Shown here: positions 11,332-20,889 of the stretch, in pieces
Position numbering within the stretch: position 1 is the first letter of the stretch
Layout of the letters: each line of letters begins with the position of its first letter
From: Bactericera cockerelli
Lineage: Eukaryota > Arthropoda > Insecta > Hemiptera > Triozidae
NCBI GenBank assembly: GCA_024516035.1
Contig: CM044958.1
Location: 7,397,316-7,461,315, forward strand
Direction of reading: 5' to 3'
Length of the DNA: 64,000 nucleotides
Program-made: the position numbers and the translations under genes
Notes under the pieces: generated by a model
Database searches by the model: none
The model's input: only the letters and a program-made list of their open reading frames with translations
Told to the model about the DNA's origin: nothing

Positions 11332-11595
11332 CTGGATCGTTATAAGATTTTCTACAAAATAATCTGCCTCGTACGTATCAAATAAACACGGGCAAATTAA
11401 GGAGTGAACACATCAAAGGAGAATATTTTGAGACACAATGAAAAAACGCCTGTCGAAAGTGCTGCAATCTTATATGTAATACCTGAGGAAACTGCTGCTT
11501 TCTTACCTGTCACAGCATCACTTTCGACGCGTCGAAAGTGCTCCGCCTGAAGTCCAAAGTGCTGTTGTGACAGGTAAGAAAACGTCGAAAGTGCT
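11332..11595. repeat. Cluster of GTCGAAAGTGCT motifs with nested hairpins
   Basis: GTC(G/C)AAAGTGCT occurs as direct copies at 11332, 11452, 11531, 11552 and 11584. At 11519-11540 the motif forms a perfect 22-bp palindrome centred on GACGCGTC. This is nested inside a second inverted repeat, TTCTTACCTGTCACA (11500-11514) against TGTGACAGGTAAGAA (11566-11580). The core AAAGTGCT is shared with the 45-bp minisatellite at 8913. Confidence 0.85.
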
Positions 11596-11646
11596 GCTTT
11601 TAGAACAATATATCCTTGTACCACACATGTATTATGTTTAGCGTGC

Positions 11647-11676
11647 AAATAAAATCTTATCTTATCTTATCTTATA
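11647..11676. repeat. CTTAT microsatellite
   Basis: Short array atcttatcttatcttatc. Confidence 0.9.
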
Positions 11677-11732
11677 CATTACAAATTAAAATACAATATA
11701 ATAGAAGAAAAAAAATAATAAATATACATATA

Positions 11733-11958
11733 CAAATACATAATATATGTCCTAGCTAAAGGGCGGGGTTATTGCCTTTGGCAATCTCTTCCACCCCACC
11801 CTTTCTGTGATTGGTGGAAATTGATCATGTGACGTTAAATCGACATGAGCTAGGACCTGGTAAGTTTATCTTGCGACCTGCCCATAGTTCAAAGGGTTGG
11901 GTGGAAGAGATTTAGTTAGGACCCGCCCTTTAGTTAGGACATATATTATGTATTTATT
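11733..11958. mobile_element. MITE with ~34-bp terminal inverted repeats
   Basis: The left end reads aaatacataatatatgtcc then tagctaaagggcggg; the right end is its reverse complement with one mismatch. Fragments of the same family (aaccccgccctttagttagg) are at 62285-62338 and 39755-39795. Confidence 0.75.
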
Positions 11959-12062
11959 TTTTTCTCTTACAAATAATTACAAAGTACTCTTACAAATAAT
12001 TTTAATTTTGTAATTATTTATGTATACCTATGTATATAATTTATGTTGTATATAATATGTCT

Positions 12063-12236
12063 TAGTCTGGCTGGGGGACTATAAACAGGGAGTAGACCAG
12101 CATTGGCTTGGTTCTGGGGGCCCTTGTCAATTATTAGCCTCCTTGTAAAGACAGTGGTAGAAGTGCTGAGTCATTCCTCCACTGTCTGGCTACCATCGTT
12201 CACGATGACGCCACCCTATGATGATGATGATAATAT
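12063..12236 (+). mobile_element. Short interspersed repeat with (ATG)n tail
   Basis: It has tctggctgggggactataaa, agtagaccagcattggcttg, actgtctggctaccatcgtt and a gatgatgatga tail. Other copies are at 16924-17037 (-), 47258-47450 (-) and 57318-57513 (+). Confidence 0.8.
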
Positions 12237-12267
12237 GTCCAATTAATAAAGTGTAAATAAATAAACT

Positions 12268-12425
12268 CTCACATTCTTCTGTCTCGTCTGGGCCATATCA
12301 TAGGCGAGACTCAGCGAGTAGTCCTGGTACACGTGGAAAGGCAGCTCGTTGAACTTGGTGATGAAGCAATGCTTGAGCCAGTCCACCAGCACCTCAGCGA
12401 GCAGCACGAAGATGCAGTCTATGAT
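12268..12425 (-). pseudogene. TAPT1: Partial duplicate of TAPT1 exon e with its donor site
   Basis: This repeats the last ~153 nt of the exon at 12994-13254 plus the gtgag donor. I see a single substitution (ctgggcc for ctgcgcc). The copy lies about 720 bp downstream in transcription order and has no acceptor: at its 5' side (12426 on) it runs into a T-run and unrelated sequence. It could pair with a cryptic acceptor but is most simply a recent partial exon duplication. Confidence 0.9.
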
Positions 12426-12993
12426 TTTTTTTTTAACCTCAGGGATGACTATTTAGCAATAAATGGTCATACGGGATTTGGCGTTCCCGAGGCACCCGAG
12501 CAAGTGGTCAGTGATCCCTGGATGGTTGCAAGTATCAGCAACGTTCCAGGAAGTAGTATGCTAATTCACAATACCATATGAACACTGACTGCGAGGTATG
12601 TCAACAGAAGCATAGAAACCCCTTCTCTAAAAGTAGTGAGGCATGTCCTCATGAAAATTCTGTTGACATACCTAATGGTTCATAATGTGACCAAGTGGCT
12701 GTTCTGATCTATCCGTACCCCAGAAAGTGTTTTCCTATGGAAAAATCCATTGGACCACCAAGGGGGATAGCCACGGGAGAGAAAAAGATGGACTACACAA
12801 AGTCCATCATAAAATAACCTCCCCACATTATGAACCAAACAACTTCAGGAGACTTGATCTTCGGATCCGCTCCTGAAGTTAAAACACCAGGAGACTTGAT
12901 CATATGATCCGCTCCTGGTGTACTACCCATTGAAGGGTAATAATTACCCTCCAAGGAGAGAAAGTGGAAGAAATAATAATAATAATAACTCAC

Positions 12994-13254
12994 ATTCTTC
13001 TGTCTCGTCTGCGCCATATCATAGGCGAGACTCAGCGAGTAGTCCTGGTACACGTGGAAAGGCAGCTCGTTGAACTTGGTGATGAAGCAATGCTTGAGCC
13101 AGTCCACCAGCACCTCAGCGAGCAGCACGAAGATGCAGTCTATGATCAGCAACCAGAAGCGGTCGCCCGCCCAGTTCAGCTCTTTCATTGTCTGCACCAC
13201 CACGATCAACATGAGAACGAACAGGTGGAAGCGCTCGCGAATATCGCTGCACGT
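12994..13254 (-). CDS. TAPT1: TAPT1 exon e
   Basis: An 87-codon exon in phase 0. It runs from TCSDIRERFHLFVLMLIVVV through WLKHCFITKFNELPFHVYQD to SLAYDMAQTRQKN, with a gtgag donor. Its acceptor side is expanded into the 13255-13745 arrays. Its donor half is copied at 12268-12425. Confidence 0.95.
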
Positions 13255-14712
13255 CTGAGGGGAGAGAAATAGTGGAAGGTCAATCACAAGCGTCTGGAGG
13301 GAGAGAAATAGTGGAAGGTCAATCACAAGCGTCTGAGGGGAGAGAAATAGTGGAACGTCAATCACAAGCGTCTGAGGGGAGAGACATAGTGGAAGGTCAA
13401 TCACAAGCGAGGGTACAAATTTCTGATGGGGGGGGGGGGGGTTCTTGGATCAAAGGTAAGTATATCACTGCACGTCTGGGGGGAGAGAAATAGTGGAAGG
13501 TCAATCACAAGCGTGGGTACAAATTTCTGATGGGGGGGGTTCTTGGATCAAAGGTAAGTATATCACTGCACGTCTGGGGGGAGAGAAATAGTGGAAGGTC
13601 AATCACAAGCGTGGGTACTTCTGATGGGGGGGTTCTTGGATCAAAGGTAAGTATATCACTGCACGTCTGAGGGGAGAGAAACAGTGGAAGGTCAATCACT
13701 AGCGTGGGTACAAATTTCTGATGGCGGTGTTCTTGGATCAAAGGTAAGTGCAAGAAGGTATGCATTCATTCCTTGTATGGGTCCATCTTTGTGAAAAAAT
13801 AATAATAAGTAGTGAACTGTTGAAACTGTATGAAAAATGTAAGAGTTTATTAACCGCTATCCATGAAATTAAAAAAAAAGCATGGATACGTAATTTAATT
13901 AAAATGTCAAAAACGCTTGCATACGAGTCTGCAACCATTGGGACATTTTCATTTTTTCTCTTCTCTCTTTTTATAATTTAATATTTCGTTACATAATTTC
14001 GTTACATAATTTCGTCACATAATTTCGGTTATGTGCCAGAGCAAAGACATGAAAATGTCAATTTAATATTTCGTTACATAATTTCGTCACATAATTTCGT
14101 TACATAATTTCGTTACATAATTTTGGTTATGCGCCAGAGCAAAGACATGAAAATGTCAAAAAAAAACAAGATGAGTCATTGCACTTCCTTTTTCATTTCA
14201 TAGCCATGAAACAGGAGCTACTGTAGACGTTTGTGGGCGATGTTGTAACTTGCCCATCCCGTAGTATGCCTCCCTCTGATGGGCGAGAAGTGACACAATA
14301 CTTCCCATTTAGGTGCTGGGTCAACACGAGCGCACCGGAAGGTATCCCTTAAAAACAATATTGTAACAAAACCGCCGCCTTACTCATCAAGCTACTGAGG
14401 TCGGTTCATGAGAAAACTACTCACCACTTGAAGTAGTCACCGTGGCAGAGTGAGTTAGCGCGCTAGGCATTGCACAATGGTGACCTGGGTTCGATTGCCA
14501 GCGGGGGAGGATTTTTTCTGCTCTGTACTTGGATGTTCGTGGTCCACTCATACCTCGTGAGGAAAAATGAGTAGCTGCTTTGATGTGAAGCAGCGACCAG
14601 TGGCAGAATCATAGGCAAAAAAAATAATACAAGATATTGTAAATTAAAGTGGTAAAGTCCTATGATTCTGCGCTAACCACTAAAATTGTGACATAATAAC
14701 ACAAAGAAAAAG

Positions 14713-14745
<33 letters not shown>

Positions 14746-17700
14746 TCACCACTTGAAACAAATTACTCTTGTCGAACTTCTTGAACACGCTGCCCTTGAG
14801 CTCCACGAAGTTATTCGAGAGCATGATGGTGAGCAGGGCTTTGTTGTTGGAGTTGATAGCCACGTTCAGAGTGGTGGCCTGTAGCAGGACCAAGACTCCG
14901 TGAAGGAACACGTACACTACAGCGATGGTGTAGTGAGGAATTACACCTGGGAAATGGTTATAGATTATAATTACTCGTATTATACATTCAGAGTGGTGGC
15001 CTGAAGCAGGACCAAGACTCCGTGGAGGAACACATACACCACAGCGATGGTGTAGTGAGGAATTACACCTGGGAAATGATTATAGATTATAATTATAAAT
15101 GTAAGGAACACGTACACCACAGCGATGGTGTAGTGAGGAATTACACCTGGGAAATGGTTATAGATTATAATTATAAATGTAAGGAACACAAACACCACAG
15201 CGATTGTGTAGTGAGGAATTACACCTGGGAAATGGTTATAGATTATAATTATAAATGTAAGGAACACGTACACCACAGCGATGGTGTAGTGAGGAATTAC
15301 ACCTGGGAAATAATTATAGATTATATATATATATATTTTTTTAGTTAATTATTGTGTTAATCACTTTCGTGATATCACAACTAATACTCAAACTCACGTT
15401 ACTAAATCTACGCTGAAACCGGGACTTGAACCACCGACCTCCAGGTTACAAGTCTGCCGCCTTACTGATCAAGCTACTGAGGTCGGTTATAGATTGTAAT
15501 TATTATAAATGTTTAAAAATTTAAGCATCAAAATTTCAAGTCAAAGTTCTAGGAAGACATGCGTTCCAAAGAAGGCGTTTCAAGGACAAGCTCAATAAGA
15601 AGATGAGTTGAAAAAAACTGATTTTTTTTTAAAAGGCAAAAATGTTTGCGAAATAATATAATAATGATAAATGTGTTTTTTGTGTTATTATATCATAATT
15701 TTAGTGGGTAGCGCTGAATTATAGGACTTTCCGTATCTTTATTATCCTAATAGCTTATTTTTGCCTATAATTTCGCCACTGGTCGCTGTTCTCATTTAAG
15801 CAGCTACTCATTTTTCCTCACGAGGTATGAGTGGACCCCGAACACCCAAGTACAGAGCAGAAAAAATCCTGCCAAGCCGCGGATCGAACCCAGGCGTGCG
15901 TGCAAGCCTAGTGCGCTATCCACATGGCCACGGTGACTACATCTATGAATTCCGCCCTCAGAGTGTCAGTAGCATTTGATGAAGTCTTAACACAAATGGA
16001 GCTGTGCTGACCTCAGTAGCTTTATCGAAAAGGCGGCGGACTTGTAATTGGAGGTCAGTGGTTCAAGTCCCGTGTTAAACAAATATTTGGTAAAGTGAGT
16101 TTGAGTTGTTGTGATGTCACAACAGCTGTGATTAACACTAATATGATGGTTGAAAAAAGTTTCATTGTAGGATTGATTTATTACAAGACCAGCCATTATA
16201 AAGACTCCTCACATTCTCTTTTACATTCAGTACATTAATAATTCTTATACTGTCTCTGAAGTTAAGAAACATCAAATCCGACCACTTTTGATGCTTTTTT
16301 CACAAACTACACAATATCTGCTATCACGTAAAGAACTTTTTTTTAATAACCCAGATAACGCGGTAAATTTTTTTGTCTCGTTCATCCATTGAAATTTACA
16401 GCTATCCAAACTTTCTTATCAGAGTCACACGCAAGAATAAATCAAAATAAAAGTGGTGTCCTTATCACTAGGACTCTAAACAAAGAGTTTGAGGTGTCGC
16501 CAACTATCCCCAACAAGTTGAATTAATTAGAAAAATCCACAGCGTCCTTCTGGAAGGACGTCAGCCCCATCTGGGATAAAGGAGTTTCCTTAATGCCAAA
16601 GTATGGGCGCATTGCATTCTGAAGTAAAATCGACAATACATTCAATACTGTCACTGCACATTGCATACTCACGTAATAGAAAGGCGCTCATACAAATTTT
16701 AAGCTGGATTTGCTTTTTAACTACCTCACAGCGTCGCGTCGATGGCATGTTGAATACACCAGTGAGGTGAGGACAAGGATATGTGACAGTTGAGGGAGAC
16801 CCCTTGAGAAGCTGGCTATTACAGGCCTAACCCAAACTAATTGATGTTATTGCAGCTAGTTTATGAGTTCTAGCAAATGATGGTAAAAAAACACCCATGA
16901 CAAAATAATGATCAAAGAAAAAAATCATCATCATAGGGTGGCGTCATCGTGAACGATAGTAGCCAGACAGTGGAGGAATGACTCAGCACTTCTAGAAGGA
17001 GGCTAATAATTGACAAGGGCCCCAGAACCAAGCCCAAAACTTTTATAAATCCTTGGAAATTTACCAGCTAATTTTTTTGTTAGGGTTTGATATTCTGCTT
17101 CCTCAAAAAAATATTCCATCTTGTTTGTTATTTTTGTAAATTCTATAAAACGTGATTAAATTAATTTTGTTTTTTTCAGTCATACCAAGATGTTGCCGCT
17201 TCCTATCTCTCGGCTCGGTGGCAGTCCAGAAAAGTGCATCAATAATGTCCTGCCCAAATGAGGAGAAGAGTCTATCACCCACTTCCAGCATATTGTAGAA
17301 GATGTACAGCTTGATCACTGACTGGCTCTTGATGAGATGGTACATCATGGAGGTGTCCACATAGCACATGAGCATGGAACACAAGATGAGTATCGTGGCT
17401 TTGATGATGTCACAGATTTCTGCCGGGCGGAGTAGAAACTTTGTGCCGGTGGTTGTGGTGGGGTAGATGAAACACCGGTGCAGACACCGGGAGACTAGGG
17501 AGCACAGGGCGAGGAGAAATCGGAATGGCAGGAATGTGTATACAAAGAGGAAAGAGTCGGCGCACTGAAATAGAAAGAAAAAGGATTTTGCACTTAGTTT
17601 AATTTTCTCGTTTCATGAATGGACTATTTTTCTTCTTTCATGCCCTTTCAAATTAAATAATCACTTTGAGATTGCATTTCATACCCGTTAAAATTAAATC

Positions 17701-18878
17701 TTCTTTCATACCCTTCCAAATTTTTGTTATAAATATTGTTACATCGTACAAAGAGCTCTGATGCTCGTTAATAAATGAACTGGTACATCCGGTATTATTA
17801 TTCTTAAAAATAATAATAATAATTAAATAATCACTTTGAGGTTGCATTTCATAGTACCAGGATTGTTGGTACCAACAGATATATCCTACACTAGGTTATC
17901 AAATCTAGCATATAATATTATAGCAGTTTATCCTAGTAAATAGAATTATCTAGTTCCTAGGACTAACTGCTGTAGAATAAAATTTTGATTTTAAGCTTTA
18001 GTATACCTTTATTCCTTGAATAGCTGTCAGCTAGCTAGGCCAGTGAGAAATTGGATGGTCTTCTCCTTGTTTATAACCCCAACCAGACTGTTAGTCTACT
18101 TTTGGTTATGAGGAAGAAAATTTCTTTTACTTGTATAAAAGACACATCAAGATTTCCATAGAAAAAACAAGATAATTTTAATTTAAAAACATAAATAAAT
18201 TCAGTAAAAAATATTGCCACAGTAGGAATCAAACCTATCACATAGTCCTTTGAAGATGAAAAGTGTACTAGCTTACCAATATAATAACTTCAAGAGCACA
18301 TCAAGAGGGATGTCAAGGTCATGCCATGCCAATTAGCTTTTAACAAACAGTGCCAACATGTGATTTGCCATACCTGAAAGAATCCATAAGCCATGAACTT
18401 TTCAGCTTCTTTAGGAATTTTAAGAAATGTGTAGACCTTCTCCCTTCTAGCTGAGTATTGCTCTTCATCGAATTCCAATGCATAGGACCTTTTCAACTCT
18501 ACTCCAAGAAATTTAAAGAGTGACGGCTTAGGAGCTTCTGAAATTAAAAAAATGAATTCACACTACAGTAAACCAAATGAACTCAATTTAAATAGGTTCA
18601 ATTCTATGATATGACCATAAAATAAAAATATTTCAGGCATTTTCCACAGTAAGTAATTTTTATTTTCAAGTTGCATTCACAAGAGTGATGTCAAACTGAA
18701 ACTTATTAATTTTCCCTGAGCCTGGGACTTGAACTATAAACATACAGGTTTAAATTCTGCAGTTGAGTTCAAGAAGTTGGTTAAGTTTTTTGATGGTAAT
18801 TGAAGCTATGACTTAAAGAAAATTACCTTTAAATGAGACTCTTGCAGATGTTTCTCTGAACACACTCATTCTGCCTTC
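12994..18878 (-). CDS. TAPT1: TAPT1 membrane protein, five internal exons (partial gene)
   Basis: The exons read in order on the minus strand are 18878-18827, 18537-18374, 17564-17186, 14946-14750 and 13254-12994. They total 1053 nt, or 351 codons without a stop. All have AG/GT boundaries and the phases join exactly. The product carries the hallmarks of the TAPT1 (Tapt1/CMV receptor-like, DUF747) family: KVYTFLKIPKEAEKFMAYGF, a VIKLYIFYNMLEVGDRLFSS stretch, DALFWTATEPRDRKR, QATTLNVAINSNNKALLTIM, NNFVELKGSVFKKFDKSNLF and SLAYDMAQTRQKN. Hydrophobic segments suit a multi-pass membrane protein. Family members act at the ER and the ciliary base in vertebrates, and the yeast relative is an ER protein. 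The exon with the initiator codon and the exons after RQKN are not seen; in relatives the latter encode more membrane segments and a polar tail. The 3' part would lie left of 12988, probably outside the window. Two of the exons have their splice acceptor region expanded into tandem arrays. Confidence 0.92.
13255..13745 (-). repeat. Junction-spanning arrays upstream of TAPT1 exon e
   Basis: Two arrays adjoin the exon acceptor. Array A (13255-13408) is four units of 39 bp, each being the acceptor and pyrimidine tract; read on the minus strand each encodes TLVIDLPLFLSPQ in frame with the exon. Array B (13408-13745) has about four longer units near 100 bp, each with a poly-C acceptor followed by the first ~14 nt of the exon (ACGTGCAGTGATAT). 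The units differ by single bases and by G-run length (up to about 12), so they are diverged copies and not one collapsed read. Confidence 0.9.
13912..14162. repeat. Dispersed repeat with ttcgttacataa tandem core
   Basis: It begins cgcttgcatacgagtctgca, contains gacattttcat, repeats ttcgttacataat several times, and ends agcaaagacatgaaaatgtc. A related copy is at 63242-63590. The ends gacattttcat and atgaaaatgtc are inverted repeats. Confidence 0.75.
14188..14360 (-). mobile_element. tRNA-Gly-type SINE, 3' part
   Basis: It matches the body of copies at 31266 and 55440 in reverse (gtagtatgcctccctctgat, tgggtcaacacgagcgcacc). Confidence 0.75.
14436..14640 (+). mobile_element. tRNA-derived SINE (gtcaccgtggc family)
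   Basis: The head gtcaccgtggcagagtgagt has an A box and gggttcgattgcc a B box. The body reads cactcatacctcgtgagg, aaaaatgagtagctgctt, gcagcgaccagtggc. Other copies are at 15762, 28720, 31557, 40085, 44108, 54975 and 63114. Confidence 0.85.
14750..14946 (-). CDS. TAPT1: TAPT1 exon d
   Basis: It encodes VIPHYTIAVVYVFLHGVLVL, LQATTLNVAINSNNKALLTI and NNFVELKGSVFKKFDKSNLF, then QV and a gtgagt donor. Its acceptor edge is the parent of the 78-bp array at 14984-15325. Confidence 0.95.
14984..15325 (-). repeat. 78-bp junction-spanning array upstream of TAPT1 exon d
   Basis: One longer copy (14984-15080) contains ~64 bp of the exon 5' end plus the acceptor. It is followed by three 78-bp units starting at 15103, 15181 and 15259, each with the acceptor tttcccag and the exon start (VIPHYTIAVVYVFL). 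The 78-bp period is 26 codons, so the units are open in one frame, but the longer copy runs into an in-frame TAA before the real exon. Confidence 0.92.
15357..15488 (-). mobile_element. tRNA-Thr-like SINE
   Basis: The minus strand reads gacctcagtagcttgatcag, cggcagacttgtaacctgg (anticodon loop CTTGTAA, TGT) and ggtggttcaagtcccgg (B box), then gatatcac...gattaacac. The family recurs at 16008 (+), 29130 (-), 29788 (+), 48196 (-) and 53127 (-). Confidence 0.82.
15762..15938 (-). mobile_element. tRNA-derived SINE (gtcaccgtggc family)
   Basis: Reverse copy with cctcacgaggtatgagtgga and ccgcggatcgaacccagg. Confidence 0.82.
16008..16142 (+). mobile_element. tRNA-Thr-like SINE
   Basis: It has gacctcagtagctttatcga, ggcggcggacttgtaattgg, ggttcaagtcccg and tgtgattaacac. 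Confidence 0.8.
16924..17037 (-). mobile_element. Interspersed repeat with (ATG)n end, truncated
   Basis: Reverse copy of the 12063 family (catcatcatagggtggcgtc, agccagacagtggagg), lacking the far end. Confidence 0.78.
17186..17564 (-). CDS. TAPT1: TAPT1 exon c
   Basis: This is the largest visible exon (379 nt). It encodes hydrophobic segments beginning CADSFLFVYTFLPFRFLLAL and the family signature SVIKLYIFYNMLEVGDRLFS, then DALFWTATEPR. It ends CTT-G, which joins GT of the next exon to give ...QHLGVIPHY, matching the family. Confidence 0.95.
18374..18537 (-). CDS. TAPT1: TAPT1 exon b
   Basis: It encodes APKPSLFKFLGVELKRSYAL followed by the conserved FDEEQYSARREKVYTFLKIP block. It is bounded by tttcag and gtatgg. 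No junction repeat is present here. Confidence 0.9.
18827..18878 (-). CDS. TAPT1: TAPT1 exon a (52 nt)
   Basis: This small exon encodes EGRMSVFRETSARVSFK plus one base. The acceptor is ttcacag and the donor is gtaatt. Its final G joins the AA at the start of the next exon to give E, so the phase is right. It is the N-terminal, least conserved part of the family, so the call rests on frame and splice sites. The ATG inside it could in principle serve as the start. Confidence 0.65.
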
Positions 18879-19204
18879 CTGTGAAAAGGTCAAATTAATA
18901 TATAAGTTTTTTTTGTAAATAAAATAAGCCCTGATACAAACTAATACACTGTCAACAGTCATTCTTAATTTGAAAAAATAAACCTTTTCTTGGTTTAACA
19001 TTACAAGAATATGAAAAACAAAATGCTGAGACTCATGAATTAACTGTATTAAAAGCCTCAAATGGATGGACAGATGGACCAAAAAATAATCCAAAAGAGG
19101 CTGCCTGCTATGGTGTAATGCCCAGCTGCACTTAATAAGAATTCACATTTCTGTATTACCAAGTCAGTCTGCATAAAAAATCCAAGATGAATTTGTCTAC
19201 ATAG

Positions 19205-20878
19205 GGGCCATTCCGCGAGAAAGCGGACATGACATGCCAAAAAAAAACTTTAGAACTATTAATAGGTACATATTTCACTGAAAAGTGCATATTCTCAATT
19301 TTTCAGAACTATTTTCATTTTTGTTGTAGGATTTGTATTTTCGATTTTATGATGTGTTTTCTGTGATGAACAAACTTGTTCCTGCATTAACATGTTTATT
19401 GCAAGTTTTCAGTGATATTATTCTAGCATTATACCAGTATTTGAAAAGCAACTGATAGTTTCCATTGAAAGAGACTTCAGTTCTTGGGCGAATTCCATAA
19501 GTTTAACTTCGCAAATCGTAAAGTAAGTGTACTTTTGACTCCTTTGAAAATAAATACTGTGTGTAACGTGGGTTACCAATGTTTTAGTGTTTTTTAATTT
19601 AAAATCGTCTACAAATTTTTAATTTTAATATAAAATATGTGGGGAAAATGTCCTGAGGTTTGGGAGTTTAGAAAACAAATTATTTTTAATTTAAAAAAAA
19701 TGTATCCTCTTTTTTTGGGATTCGAAAGTGATGTAACGTGGGTGACCATTAGTATAGGAAATTATTGCTCTTGTTTTTTGTTGTTTAACTGACCTAAACT
19801 AATTTCTGATACTACAGATATGTTTTACATAGTCTTTATTTGTTTATTTTAATAACAGATTACTTTCAAATTTTGTGTATTTTAAAAATAAAATGATTTT
19901 GTGGAAGGTCACTTGTGGTAACTTCAGCCAATTTATTAAAAGATAAAACCTATTATGAATTATATTTTTGTCAGGATTTTTAGATAAATACATTTGTCTT
20001 CTGAAAAATTAATAATTATAAATAAATTGTGCAAATTATGATGAAATTTTGATAGTTTCAGTATGTAGCGTGGGTGACCGGTATAATATGAGATCTTGTT
20101 TCATACCTTGTGTATATCTCATGCAAGTTTACATTGATAGGATGGGTTTATTTAATACCTACTTTGCGATTATCGAAATCGAATGTTTTATAAGTTCTCT
20201 TATAAGATAAACGTGGATGAGAAATGATTCAGGCTTAGTTAATGACAAAAACGTTGGGGAAAGAAAATTATTTTTATTGTTTTAATCTAAAAACAGGCGA
20301 TAATTTTAGTTGATATCCATGTATCTAGCTTTGTCCTCCTCATAATAAAAACAAGGTTATTTTTTCCTTTCATATGTTAAGTAAAAGCTTAACTATCACA
20401 TTATATCAAGGAAAAAGACATAAGTCAATCAGCAGGGCTGGGAAGAGGAGTAATAGATGGAGGGACAAATTGTAACGTGGGTGACGTAACGTGGGTGACC
20501 GAGAAGGGTCCAGAAAATTATGAATTTTATGTTTACTAGAACATTTAGAAAAACAAACACTGGTTTGTAGTGTTGACAAGAATATTTATAATCAGGTCAT
20601 GCCACTCTCGGGAATGTAGCATGCTTTAATGAGGAGGGATTTAAGGTAATCCAACCATGCAATTTTGACATGTCTCGTTTGAAGTAACGTGGGTTACCAA
20701 TGTTTTTGCCTCATTACAGACTTGCTGGTTGAAATAATTGGAAACTTGAAACATTTTTGGAATCTCTATGCCAAAATCCTCTGAATGACATAAAAATATA
20801 GTCCAATTTTATTTTAATAAAGCCAGAATTGTTGTGTAAAGGCGTCAACCTGTAACGTGGGTGACCGCGGAATGGCCC
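19205..20878. mobile_element. TIR transposon with seven copies of TGTAACGTGGGTGACC
   Basis: Perfect 13-bp inverted ends, GGGCCATTCCGCG and CGCGGAATGGCCC, are flanked by ATAG at 19201-19204 and 20879-20882. The motif TGTAACGTGGGTGACC or a near copy occurs, always in plus orientation, at 19562, 19732, 20064, 20471, 20485, 20683 and 20851; the last copy abuts the right end. There is no open frame for a transposase. The 4-bp duplication does not settle the superfamily. Confidence 0.82.
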
Positions 20879-20889
20879 ATAGGTAGGTA

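Noticed and set aside
12793..13404. A 203-residue minus-strand frame taken as one gene
   Set aside because: Its middle is TAPT1 exon e, but both ends are intron and array sequence read through.
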